NCBI GenBank assembly: GCA_044353195.1
Contig: JBILCJ010000016.1
Span: 1-19,770, forward strand
DNA from: UBA4416 sp044353195
Lineage (GTDB): Bacteria > Bacteroidota > Bacteroidia > B-17B0 > Aurantibacillaceae
DNA length: 19,770 nt
Reading direction: 5' to 3'
A program made the position numbers and the translations under genes. Each line of letters starts with the position of its first letter. Position 1 is the first letter of the stretch. The notes below the pieces were generated by a model. That model worked only from the letters and a program-made list of their open reading frames with translations. It had not been told where the DNA came from and did not search any database. This document shows, piece after piece, positions 1 to 6,987 of this stretch.

Positions 1-179
1 CTTCAGCAGTTGGTGTGTACTATTATTTTAAAGTCATAATTGCCATGTATTTTAAAGCTCCTTCAAAACACGATGGTATTACTATTGATTCATCTCACGT
101 TGTTTTATTATTATTAACCACATTATTTACAATTGCTTTAGGCTTGGTTCCTAATTTCGTGATTGAAATTTTTGGATAG
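1..179 (+). CDS. nuoN: NADH-quinone oxidoreductase subunit N, C-terminal fragment
   Basis: An open frame enters from the left edge in frame 3 and stops with TAG at 177-179, giving the last 58 residues of a membrane protein. It reads SAVGVYYYFKVIIAMYFK, then a hydrophilic loop, then a final hydrophobic helix ending in FGLVPN-like residues and EIFG. The SxVxxYYYxxV segment with a last helix is typical of the C-terminus of NuoN, a proton-pumping antiporter-like subunit of respiratory complex I in the inner membrane. NuoN is usually the last gene of the nuo operon, which fits the strong terminator about 20 bases after the stop. NuoL and NuoM belong to the same superfamily, but the YYYxKVI segment and the operon-end position favour NuoN. 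The 5' part lies outside the window. Confidence 0.8.
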   Translation, partial: SAVGVYYYFKVIIAMYFKAPSKHDGITIDSSHVVLLLLTTLFTIALGLVPNFVIEIFG

Positions 180-201
180 GATTAACGATGTTTATCTACT
201 C

Positions 202-237
202 AACACCTGCTAATTTATTTTAGCAGGTGTTTTTTTT
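202..237 (+). terminator. Rho-independent terminator after nuoN
   Basis: Bases 202-211 (AACACCTGCT) pair perfectly with 222-231 (AGCAGGTGTT), with a 10-base AT loop between them and a T run at 231-237. It sits 22 bases after the nuoN stop and should end the nuo operon. The last T of the tail is also the first base of the adjacent 80-base repeat. Confidence 0.9.
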
Positions 238-316
238 AGCCCTGATTGCAGTGAAAATCCTTTTTTGTTTTATTTCAAAACAAAAAAGATTGCAACGGAA
301 AGCAGGAATAAGCTCC
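237..316 (+). repeat. 80-base structured intergenic repeat, copy 1
   Basis: This copy runs from TAGCCCTGATTG to GAATAAGCTCC. It folds as a long hairpin. AGC (238-240) pairs with GCT (312-314). CCTG (241-244) pairs with CAGG (303-306). A 12-bp stem, C260 to T271 with A277 to G288, closes a five-base loop. Between the inner and outer helices lies a purine-rich internal loop that is nearly identical in copy 2. The asymmetric, conserved loop suggests a structured RNA or a conserved DNA element, not a simple terminator, because no T run follows the hairpin on the plus strand. Similar TAGCCC...AGCTCC repeats are, from memory, common between genes in Flavobacteriia. I could not check this or assign a family. 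The strand is taken from the motif direction only. Confidence 0.8.
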
Positions 317-405
317 AAAAAAATCTGTATTCATACAAATGAATTAATGCTTTATTTATTTTACTCTTAAAACTCGCATCCCGCTTAACTTGTATTGTGT
401 TTAAC

Positions 406-486
406 TAGCCCTGATTGTAATGAAAATCCTTTTTTGTTTTCCCTTCAAAACAAAAAAGATTGCAATGGAAAGCAGGAATTAGCTCC
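406..486 (+). repeat. 80-base structured intergenic repeat, copy 2
   Basis: This is a direct copy of the element at 237-316, with the same orientation and ends (TAGCCCTGATTG to AGCTCC). It differs at about seven positions plus one extra base in the terminal loop. The 12-bp stem and the CCTG/CAGG and AGC/GCT helices are unchanged. Two of the differences (G to A in the left arm, C to T in the right arm) fall on positions that would pair with each other, turning G-C into A-T. It ends 19 bases beyond the stop of the minus-strand gene that finishes at 505, so it would be transcribed in reverse as that gene's 3' trailer. Confidence 0.8.
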
Positions 487-504
487 GAAAAATATATGAA
501 GAGC

Positions 505-852
505 CTACAAATTCTTGTCCATTTTCTTATAGTAAATCAAAAAGAAAATGATGAACACTAAAGAGTAAAATATATTAAAGAAAAAACGGAAATCAAAAAT
601 TTCTAAGAGCATAAACGTAATGACACGAATGGTAAACGTTGTAATAAATAAATGTACGCCCCATTGTTTCATGTGCCAAATTCCAATCACAGAAATAAAT
701 TGCAGTGTAATTATAATGCCAATCGTCATTGGAATAAAATCACCCATCCGTTTTATAGAAGGAATAAATAATAACGGAAATGCCAATAAAATTAGTATGA
801 TGGCAGTGACACTAATGATGCTAATTATTTTTGGTCTTTGTACTTGTGCCAT
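505..852 (-). CDS. Small four-helix inner-membrane protein
   Basis: It encodes 115 residues starting MAQVQRPKII. Four hydrophobic segments are visible, at roughly residues 9-31, 41-61, 66-86 and 89-109, and it ends in a lysine-rich KKMDKNL tail, so it should sit in the inner membrane. I do not recognise the family; in arrangement it resembles small unassigned integral membrane proteins. The open frame extends upstream to 930, but that would overlap the permease gene by 77 bases. The ATG at 852 follows the permease stop (TGA at 856-854) after a single base, which points to translational coupling, so I chose it. Its tight link to the permease suggests a shared transcript and possibly a shared function, but nothing in the sequence names that function. 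Confidence 0.75.
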   Translation of the reverse strand: MAQVQRPKIISIISVTAIILILLAFPLLFIPSIKRMGDFIPMTIGIIITLQFISVIGIWHMKQWGVHLFITTFTIRVITFMLLEIFDFRFFFNIFYSLVFIIFFLIYYKKMDKNL

Positions 853-853
853 A

Positions 854-2098
854 TCAATTTGTTCTAATTGCTTCAACTGGATCGAGTTGTGATGCGCCAT
901 AAGCTGGAATAAACCCAGAAATAATTCCAATTAAAACGGAAATGGATAGTCCTAAAATAATATTAGAACGTGTTAACGTTATCTCCATATCAATAAATGA
1001 ATGAGATATTAGTGTGAGAAAATAGATTATAATTAATCCTATTATTCCACCAATGAGCGAAAGAAATACCGCTTCGAATAAAAATTGAGAAAGTATAAAA
1101 TAATTTTTAGCACCCAATGATTTTTGTATACCAATAATATTTGTACGTTCTCTTACCGAAACAAACATAATATTTGCAATTCCAAAACCACCAACAAGTA
1201 TTGAAAAACCTCCAATAATGGCACCAGCAACGCTTACCATGTCAAACAAGCCGTCAAAACCTTTACTTAACAAATTAGTTTCGTTTAATGAGAAGTCGTC
1301 ATCTGCCAGAGGTTTCAAGCCTCTAATAGCGCGCATGGCACCAGTGAGTTCATCTTTTAACTGAATATTTGTTACACCCGGTTTTGCTTTTGCCGCAATA
1401 AATGGATCACTGTTTTCTGATTTAACGTCCATGAGGAGTCTAGCGAAATTATAGGGGACAATGGCTTGGTTATCCATTGAATTCCCAAGCATGCTTTCGC
1501 CTTCTTTTTTTATGATACCAATTACTTTACAATTTCTACCAGCCACTTTTATGGTTTTCCCGAGTGCATTTTCATCGTTTGGAAATAAACCTTGGGCAAG
1601 TGTGTAGCCTAATAGCACTACATTGTAGCCTCCGTCCACTTCATCTTCTCTAAAATATCGACCATCTTCAATATCAAAGGATTTAACTTTGCCAAATTCA
1701 AATGACCAACCAGAGACAATCGCATTTTCAATCGTATTATTATTTCGCTTCAATGTTTTGCGCGCACCTATTCTGAAACCTATCGCATCGGCACTTTTAA
1801 TTTTTCTCTGCAACTCTGCTAATTCGTTGTACGCTGGTACTGGACGATTCATGTACTTCCACCACGGGTAATCTGGGCCAAATGTCCAAGGCCATTTCAT
1901 TACAAACACTACATTTTCTCCCAAGCTTTGAACGCTACCGCGAATGTTTCGCTCTAAGCTATCAACGATTGTAAAAACGGTTATAATAGAGAAAATACCA
2001 ATCGTAATACCTAATAAACTTAGAAACGTGCGAAGTTTGTTCACAACAAGCGCTTGCCATGCAAATACAATACTTTCTTTAATTAATGTTGTTATCAC
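854..2098 (-). CDS. MacB/FtsX-type ABC transporter permease
   Basis: The 414-residue protein has the classic MacB permease layout. An N-terminal amphipathic stretch leads to one membrane helix (about residues 21-46, KLRTFLSLLGITIGIFSIITVF). A periplasmic MacB-PCD domain follows (about 50-270), including the IEDGRYFREDE stretch and a VVLLG segment. An FtsX domain with three helices (about 285-310, 335-360, 380-405) then ends in PAxxASxLDPVEAIR. Such permeases pair with a LolD-type ATPase to move lipoproteins, peptides or small molecules across the envelope by mechanotransmission. No ATPase gene adjoins it, so the partner must be encoded elsewhere. The start is GTG at 2098 (MITTLIKES): no in-frame ATG lies upstream, and the next internal Met would remove the first helix. 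The substrate is unknown. Confidence 0.9.
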   Translation of the reverse strand: MITTLIKESIVFAWQALVVNKLRTFLSLLGITIGIFSIITVFTIVDSLERNIRGSVQSLGENVVFVMKWPWTFGPDYPWWKYMNRPVPAYNELAELQRKIKSADAIGFRIGARKTLKRNNNTIENAIVSGWSFEFGKVKSFDIEDGRYFREDEVDGGYNVVLLGYTLAQGLFPNDENALGKTIKVAGRNCKVIGIIKKEGESMLGNSMDNQAIVPYNFARLLMDVKSENSDPFIAAKAKPGVTNIQLKDELTGAMRAIRGLKPLADDDFSLNETNLLSKGFDGLFDMVSVAGAIIGGFSILVGGFGIANIMFVSVRERTNIIGIQKSLGAKNYFILSQFLFEAVFLSLIGGIIGLIIIYFLTLISHSFIDMEITLTRSNIILGLSISVLIGIISGFIPAYGASQLDPVEAIRTN

Positions 2099-2214
2099 AC
2101 CATAAATATAATTGATATTTATTTAGCTTTCTGCTATTATTTTTTTAACGGTAAATCTGATGCATTTCATTTCGAATACTTATTTTAATCGGAAAAATTA
2201 TTGCCATCCTATCA

Positions 2215-2247
2215 TTGATTTTTTGTTCAATTTTTATTGTAAATTTG
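2215..2247 (+). promoter_or_regulatory. Predicted Bacteroidota promoter for the lipoprotein/TPR pair
   Basis: TAAATTTG at 2240-2247 matches the Bacteroidota -7 box TAnnTTTG exactly. A TTG at 2215-2217 lies 22 bases upstream and could act as the -33 element. The predicted start of transcription near 2254 leaves a short leader before the ATG at 2270. This is a motif match only. Confidence 0.5.
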
Positions 2248-2269
2248 AATTAAATATTAATTGTAGATC

Positions 2270-2869
2270 ATGAGAATAACATTATTTTTTGTAGGATTCA
2301 TTGTAATTAGCTTATTAAATTCATCTTGTCGAAACCCTAATCAATATCAAAAACAAGTTAAAGAGTTAGATAGTTTAAAAGTTGTTTTACAAGAAGCCAT
2401 TGTGAGTTTTAATACCATTGATTCTGTTAAATGTGTTGAGGTGTATGCCCAACAATATACCTACGCATCCTTTATTAAATCTAATTTGAAGGATACGGTT
2501 TCCATAGCTACGGCTGAGCAATTGCAACTGTTTTATTCTATTGGAAAAAATTTAGTTAGTTTTTTAGTTATGAGTCCTAATTGGAAAGATGAAGCTAAAC
2601 AGTCCATCAAACAATTAACAGATTTGAGTCATGATTTAAAAAATGGAAGTTTAGAAGAAGAAACTGTTTTTGATTTTGTATCTGATGAGAACAGACATGC
2701 AACTAAGATAATTGAAGAGTTAAAGACTAATACAGATTTAATGAGATATAGTTTAGATGTATTTTCTAAATCATTGCCTGTAGCTCAAGAAACGGTTAAG
2801 AAATTGAATAATGGTGCATTACCAGAATTGATTCATCCGGAAATTAGAAAAAAGCCTACGAAGCATTAG
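2270..2869 (+). CDS. Putative lipoprotein, helical, unknown function
   Basis: It encodes 199 residues. A basic start (MR), a hydrophobic core and LLNSSC with the likely lipidated Cys at residue 20 form a lipoprotein signal, so the mature protein should be membrane-anchored in the periplasm or at the outer membrane. The rest is hydrophilic and predicted mostly helical, with heptad-like stretches around residues 30-50 and 125-175. I see no known catalytic motif and do not recognise the family. The lipobox has Asn at -3, which is less usual, so anchoring is likely but not certain. Its TAG stop directly abuts the TTG start of the following TPR gene with no intervening base, so the two are almost surely co-translated and may act together. 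Confidence 0.75.
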   Translation: MRITLFFVGFIVISLLNSSCRNPNQYQKQVKELDSLKVVLQEAIVSFNTIDSVKCVEVYAQQYTYASFIKSNLKDTVSIATAEQLQLFYSIGKNLVSFLVMSPNWKDEAKQSIKQLTDLSHDLKNGSLEEETVFDFVSDENRHATKIIEELKTNTDLMRYSLDVFSKSLPVAQETVKKLNNGALPELIHPEIRKKPTKH

Positions 2870-4690
2870 TTGAAAAAATTAGCTCTTATAATTAGTTTAG
2901 TGTTTGTTGTTTTTAATTGTGTTTCACAACGCAATAACGATGAAGAATTGGCTATGCAGTTTTACGAATTAAAACAATTTGATAAAGCGGTGGTTTATTT
3001 TGGAAAGCTATTTGATAAGTCGCCCGATGCTTACTATTCCTATTATTTCAAGTGCCTTCTTGCCACACAGGAATATATAAGAGCAGAAAAAATTACAAAA
3101 AAACAGATTAAACGAAATTCTAGTAATTCCTATTTATACGTTCAATTGGGAAGTGTATACAAACTTCAAGGTAATATAGATAAAGAAAAAGAACAATACA
3201 GCAAAGCAATCAAAGAACTGATTCCTGAACAAAATAATGTGTTTACATTGGCACACGCCTTCGACGATTTGGAATTGTATGATTACGCCATCGACGTCTA
3301 TAAAAAAGGTAGAGCTCAAAATCCAACTACTTATCCCTACTATTATGAAATAGCTGATATGTATAAAAAAAATGGCGATGTAAAAGCCATGGTAAACGAA
3401 TACTTAGATGCCATTTCCTTTAGTGAAAATGAAATTTACACTGCTCAAGCGCATTTACAACAATCGTTGGGTTATGATGAAAAAAATGGAGGTTTTAATA
3501 ATCCGATTTTAAAACAGGAATTACAAAAACGCATTCAATCTAATCCCGATCAATTTATTTTTTCAGAATTTTTAATTTTCATACAAATTCAACAGAAAGA
3601 TTTTGATGGTGCTTTTGTGCAATGCAAAGCCATTGATAAGAGACAAAAAGGTGATGGCTCACGATTAATGACGTTGGCTAAATTATGTGTGAGTAACGAG
3701 AATTATTTAGTTGCAGAAAAATGTTATCAATACGTTATCACTAAGGGAAAAGCAAATGAGTTTTACGATGCTGCTCATATTGAAAAATTAAACACACGAT
3801 TTTTGCAGTTATCATCAAGTTTAAATCCATTATTAACTGATTTATCACAGTTGAATATAGATATTGAAACAGCCATAAAAAAGTACGGAACGAATGAACT
3901 AACCTTATCGTTGATTAAAAAGAATGCAACGTTAAAAGCCTATTATTTAAACCAGCCGAATAGTGGCATTCAATTACTCGAAGATGTGATTGCCAATTAT
4001 GGGTTTGACAAAAATACAACGGCTGAAATGAAGATTGACCTTGCCGATATGCATCTTTTAGTTGGAAACATTTGGGATGCTTCTTTATTGTATTCGCAGG
4101 TTGAAAAAGATTTTAAATATGAAGTGGTTGGACAAAACGCAAAGTTTAAAAATGCAAAATTAAGCTATTATGCTTCCGATTTTAAATGGGCAAAAACACA
4201 ATGCGATGTGTTAAAAGGATCAACTTCTAAAACCATTGCCAATGATGCCTTAGATTTATCTTTAATTATTACAGATGCTATTGGTATTGATACCAATGAA
4301 GTACCGCTTCAAATGTTTGCAGCAGCTGATTTATTAATTCTTCAACATCAATATCAATCTGCTTTGCTTAAATTAGATAGTATTAATAGTTTGTTTTCTG
4401 AACATACCTTAGGCGATGATATCTATTTTAAAAAAGCTGAAATTTTCAAATCAACTAATCGATTTGTTGAAGCAGCAAAAATGTATGCCAACATCGTTGA
4501 ATTTTTTCCAAATGAATTGTATGGCGATGATGCCTTATACAAACAAGCCGAATTATATGACATACAATTAAATGATAAGGAAAAAGCTAAGCAATTGTAT
4601 AAAGATGTTTTAGATTTATATCCAGGAAGTATTTATGTGGTTGAGGCTAGAAAAAAATACAGACTGTTGCGCGGAGATACTTTAAATTGA
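2870..4690 (+). CDS. Secreted TPR-repeat protein
   Basis: The protein has 606 residues. An N-terminal signal peptide (KKLALIISLVFVVFNCVSQ, cleavage near residue 19) is followed by many tetratricopeptide-like helix pairs. Clear ones lie at roughly residues 25-60, 90-125, 130-165, 270-300, 500-550 and 560-595, with typical AVVYFGKLFDKSP, AIDVYKKGRAQNP and AKQLYKDVLDLYPGS patterns. The C-terminal third resembles BamD/YbgF-type TPRs, and there is no lipobox. Such proteins act as periplasmic scaffolds; a specific partner is not evident. The start is TTG, immediately after the stop of the upstream lipoprotein gene. The intact signal peptide supports TTG, since the next Met (residue 29) would remove it. 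It is probably co-transcribed with the lipoprotein gene, while coaBC 86 bases downstream appears to have its own promoter. Confidence 0.85.
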   Translation: MKKLALIISLVFVVFNCVSQRNNDEELAMQFYELKQFDKAVVYFGKLFDKSPDAYYSYYFKCLLATQEYIRAEKITKKQIKRNSSNSYLYVQLGSVYKLQGNIDKEKEQYSKAIKELIPEQNNVFTLAHAFDDLELYDYAIDVYKKGRAQNPTTYPYYYEIADMYKKNGDVKAMVNEYLDAISFSENEIYTAQAHLQQSLGYDEKNGGFNNPILKQELQKRIQSNPDQFIFSEFLIFIQIQQKDFDGAFVQCKAIDKRQKGDGSRLMTLAKLCVSNENYLVAEKCYQYVITKGKANEFYDAAHIEKLNTRFLQLSSSLNPLLTDLSQLNIDIETAIKKYGTNELTLSLIKKNATLKAYYLNQPNSGIQLLEDVIANYGFDKNTTAEMKIDLADMHLLVGNIWDASLLYSQVEKDFKYEVVGQNAKFKNAKLSYYASDFKWAKTQCDVLKGSTSKTIANDALDLSLIITDAIGIDTNEVPLQMFAAADLLILQHQYQSALLKLDSINSLFSEHTLGDDIYFKKAEIFKSTNRFVEAAKMYANIVEFFPNELYGDDALYKQAELYDIQLNDKEKAKQLYKDVLDLYPGSIYVVEARKKYRLLRGDTLN

Positions 4691-4734
4691 GAATAAAAGA
4701 GGTGTTTAATTCATTACAAAGTATAGATAGTTGA

Positions 4735-4766
4735 TTGTTACAATTCCTTAAAATGTTGTATCTTTA
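4735..4766 (+). promoter_or_regulatory. Predicted promoter for coaBC, close to its start codon
   Basis: TTG at 4735-4737 and TATCTTTA at 4759-4766 are 21 bases apart. The second is one base away from the -7 consensus TAnnTTTG. Transcription would begin near 4773, only a few bases before the ATG at 4777, which would give an almost leaderless mRNA. This is a motif match only. Confidence 0.4.
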
Positions 4767-4776
4767 GGTTTTATAA

Positions 4777-5979
4777 ATGTTACAAGGAAAACATATTTTA
4801 CTAGGTATAACAGGTGGAATCGCCTCTTATAAATGTGCTAATTTGGTAAGATTATTTATGAAAGAAGGCGCTGTGGTAAAAGTCGTCATGACAAAATCAG
4901 CTCACGATTTTGTGACACCCAAAACATTATCCGTTCTAAGTAAAAATGAAGTGCTGTCAGATTTTTTTGACACATCCGATCGTTGGAATAATCATGTGGC
5001 TTTAGCCGAATGGGCTGATGTATTTGTTATCGCGCCATTAACCGCTAATACACTCGCAAAATTAGCAAGTGGTATCTGCGACAATTTATTAACGGCTTGT
5101 TATTTATCTGCTAAATGCGATGTTTATGTGGCACCTGCTATGGATTTAGATATGTATCAACATCCAACAACTTTAAAAAATTTAGATACCTTAAAACAAA
5201 ATAAGAATACAATCATCCCCGCTCAGTTTGGCGAGTTAGCGAGTGGATTAATTGGAGAAGGCCGTATGGCCGAACCTGAATCTATTGTTGATTTTATAAA
5301 GATAAAACTAACACAGTCTTTGCCACTTCATGGTAAAACTGTATTAGTCAATGCGGGCCCAACTTATGAAGCCATTGATCCAGTTCGATTTATTGGAAAT
5401 CGTTCAAGCGGAAAAATGGGCGTTGCCATTGCCGATGAGTTCTCTAAACAAGGCGCTAACGTGACACTTGTACTCGGACCTTCTCATCAAAAACCATTGC
5501 AAAAAAACATACACGTCGTGCATGTTCAAAGTGCAGATGAGATGCTAAAGGCTTGTCAGTCTGTTTTTCAAGCATGTGATATAGCAGTCTTATCTGCTGC
5601 CGTTGCTGATTATAAGCCAAAAGAAGTATCGGAAATAAAAATTAAAAAAAAGGATTCTGAACTTACGTTAACGCTTACAAAAACAGTGGATGTATTAGAA
5701 ACCTTGGGGAAATTAAAAACGAAACAAGTTTTAGTTGGATTTGCACTCGAAACCAATAACTTGATTGAATACGCAAAAGAAAAAATTCAGAAAAAAAATT
5801 TAGATTTTATTGTTGCCAATTCAACAGCTGACGAAGGTGCTGGTTTTGGTTTCGATACCAACAAAATAACCATCATTGACAAACACAATAATTTAACTAA
5901 TTTTGAGTTAAAGTCTAAACAAGAAGTAGCTTCGGATATTGTAAATTATGCCATTCAAATTGTCAATAAACATGTTTAA
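4777..5979 (+). CDS. coaBC: Bifunctional phosphopantothenoylcysteine decarboxylase / phosphopantothenate-cysteine ligase
   Basis: This 400-residue protein carries out two steps of coenzyme A synthesis in the cytoplasm: joining cysteine to 4'-phosphopantothenate using CTP (CoaB), then FMN-dependent decarboxylation to 4'-phosphopantetheine (CoaC). The N-terminal CoaC flavoprotein domain (about residues 1-180) shows GITGGIASYK, the catalytic His in NNHVALAEWAD (H73), APLTANTLAK and PAMDLDM. The CoaB domain (about 185-400) shows NAGPTYEAIDPVRFI, NRSSGKMG, AAVADYKP and a KIKKK stretch for substrate binding. Length is normal for the family. At the substrate flap, where E. coli has an ACG Cys, this protein reads LASGLIGEGRM, with Ser instead. 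Bacteroidota homologues often differ here, so activity is still expected. Its last 8 bases overlap the porD start, a pairing common in this phylum. Confidence 0.95.
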   Translation: MLQGKHILLGITGGIASYKCANLVRLFMKEGAVVKVVMTKSAHDFVTPKTLSVLSKNEVLSDFFDTSDRWNNHVALAEWADVFVIAPLTANTLAKLASGICDNLLTACYLSAKCDVYVAPAMDLDMYQHPTTLKNLDTLKQNKNTIIPAQFGELASGLIGEGRMAEPESIVDFIKIKLTQSLPLHGKTVLVNAGPTYEAIDPVRFIGNRSSGKMGVAIADEFSKQGANVTLVLGPSHQKPLQKNIHVVHVQSADEMLKACQSVFQACDIAVLSAAVADYKPKEVSEIKIKKKDSELTLTLTKTVDVLETLGKLKTKQVLVGFALETNNLIEYAKEKIQKKNLDFIVANSTADEGAGFGFDTNKITIIDKHNNLTNFELKSKQEVASDIVNYAIQIVNKHV

Positions 5980-6868
5980 ATACATACTCATAATCTTTAT
6001 TTTTTGTGCTTCAAACATGGTGGCACAAGAATTAAATTGCCAGGTAACAGTTGCGTCACCTCAAATTCAGGGAACTACAGAAAAACAAATTTTCGAACAA
6101 TTACAAAAATCGATTTTTGAGTTCATGAATAATACGAAGTGGACAAAAGACAATTATACGACCGCTGAAAGAATTGATTGTTCTATTTTAATCAATATTA
6201 CAAAAAAGTTAGAAACGGATGAATACAAAGCCACTATTCAAGTTCAAAGTAGACGACCCGTTTTTAAAAGTTCTTATTTTTCACCTGCAGTCAACTACAT
6301 AGATGAAAATTTCACATTTAAATACCAACAATTTCAACAACTCGAATTTAATTTAAATACCTATTCAACGAATCTAACTTCTGTACTTTCATTTTATGCT
6401 TTTATTATTTTAGCTAATGATTATGATACGTTTGCTAATTTGGGAGGAACAGAATATTTTCAAAAAGCACAACTTGTTGTTGCCAATGCACAAAGTTCAG
6501 GAGAGGTTGGTTGGAAGTCTCAAGAAACAGATAAAAACAGGTATTGGATACCCGAGAATGCCTTGCAACCTGTATTCTTGCCCATAAGAGAATGTATGTA
6601 TAAATTCCATAGAATGGGCTTAGATGTTATGTTTGATAAGCCAGATGAGGGCAGAGCAGAAATATTAAAATCTTTAGAGGCGCTTCTTGAAGTTTATAAA
6701 AACAGACCTGCTAGTTTCATTATGGAATTATTTTTTAATGCGAAAGCAGATGAAATCGTCAATATTTTCTCGAAAGGGTTGCCTGATCAAAAAGCTAAAG
6801 CCGTGCAAGTTCTAACTACGGTTTCTCCAGCTAATACTAATAAATGGTATAAAATACAGGCTAATTAA
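5972..6868 (+). CDS. porD: DUF4835 family protein, type IX secretion protein PorD
   Basis: The 298-residue protein has a signal peptide (MFKYILIIFIFCASNMVAQ) followed by ELNCQVTV, the characteristic start of mature DUF4835 proteins, and later NNTKWT and the IECSILINI-like stretch typical of the family. DUF4835 members are named PorD, a periplasmic or outer-membrane-associated factor linked to type IX secretion; its exact role is unclear. Other family landmarks seen are YIDENFTFKY, the FYAFIILANDYDTF segment and WYKIQ near the C-terminus. The frame is open back to 5948, but ATG at 5972 gives a clean signal peptide and overlaps the coaBC stop by only 8 bases. The usual neighbour recN is absent downstream. 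A T9SS client protein is encoded at 16613 in the same window, consistent with a working T9SS. Confidence 0.85.
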   Translation: MFKYILIIFIFCASNMVAQELNCQVTVASPQIQGTTEKQIFEQLQKSIFEFMNNTKWTKDNYTTAERIDCSILINITKKLETDEYKATIQVQSRRPVFKSSYFSPAVNYIDENFTFKYQQFQQLEFNLNTYSTNLTSVLSFYAFIILANDYDTFANLGGTEYFQKAQLVVANAQSSGEVGWKSQETDKNRYWIPENALQPVFLPIRECMYKFHRMGLDVMFDKPDEGRAEILKSLEALLEVYKNRPASFIMELFFNAKADEIVNIFSKGLPDQKAKAVQVLTTVSPANTNKWYKIQAN

Positions 6869-6934
6869 TTGATTTAGTGCCTAACGCCATTTATTTCTGA
6901 AAATAAATAATTAATAATTAGTTGTTTTTGATAT

Positions 6935-6964
6935 TTTGGTATAAAAATTGTTTTAGTAGATTTA
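6935..6964 (+). promoter_or_regulatory. Possible promoter for the DUF3078 gene
   Basis: TTTG at 6935-6938 is followed after 18 bases by TAGATTTA at 6957-6964, one base from the TAnnTTTG consensus. The position suits transcription starting near 6971, 17 bases before the ATG at 6988. The surrounding DNA is very AT-rich, so chance matches are likely. Confidence 0.3.
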
Positions 6965-6987
6965 ATTTTTTTTAAATTTATTAAACT

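Larger units (their letters stand above)
180..504. other. Gene-free convergent junction with terminator and two repeats
   Basis: This 325-base stretch lies between nuoN (plus strand) and the small membrane protein gene (minus strand), which converge on it. It holds the nuoN terminator at 202-237 and two direct copies of an 80-base repeat at 237-316 and 406-486. The 89 bases between the copies show no ORF or hairpin that I can see. No separate terminator for the minus-strand genes is evident, so one repeat may serve that purpose. Confidence 0.8.

Noticed and set aside
237..486. CRISPR array or insertion-sequence ends
   Set aside because: Only two copies exist, the 89-base spacing is unlike CRISPR spacers, the copies are 80 bases long, and no cas or transposase gene is near.
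620..892. Plus-strand ORF opposite the small membrane protein gene
   Set aside because: It is the antisense shadow of a real minus-strand gene, with no signal, motif or upstream promoter.
853..930. Extension of the small membrane protein to an upstream start at 930
   Set aside because: It would overlap the permease gene by 77 bases. The ATG at 852, one base after the permease stop, explains the arrangement better.
6889..6908. Possible terminator hairpin after porD
   Set aside because: The 8-bp stem is entirely A-T and no T run follows, so it is weak and likely due to base composition.
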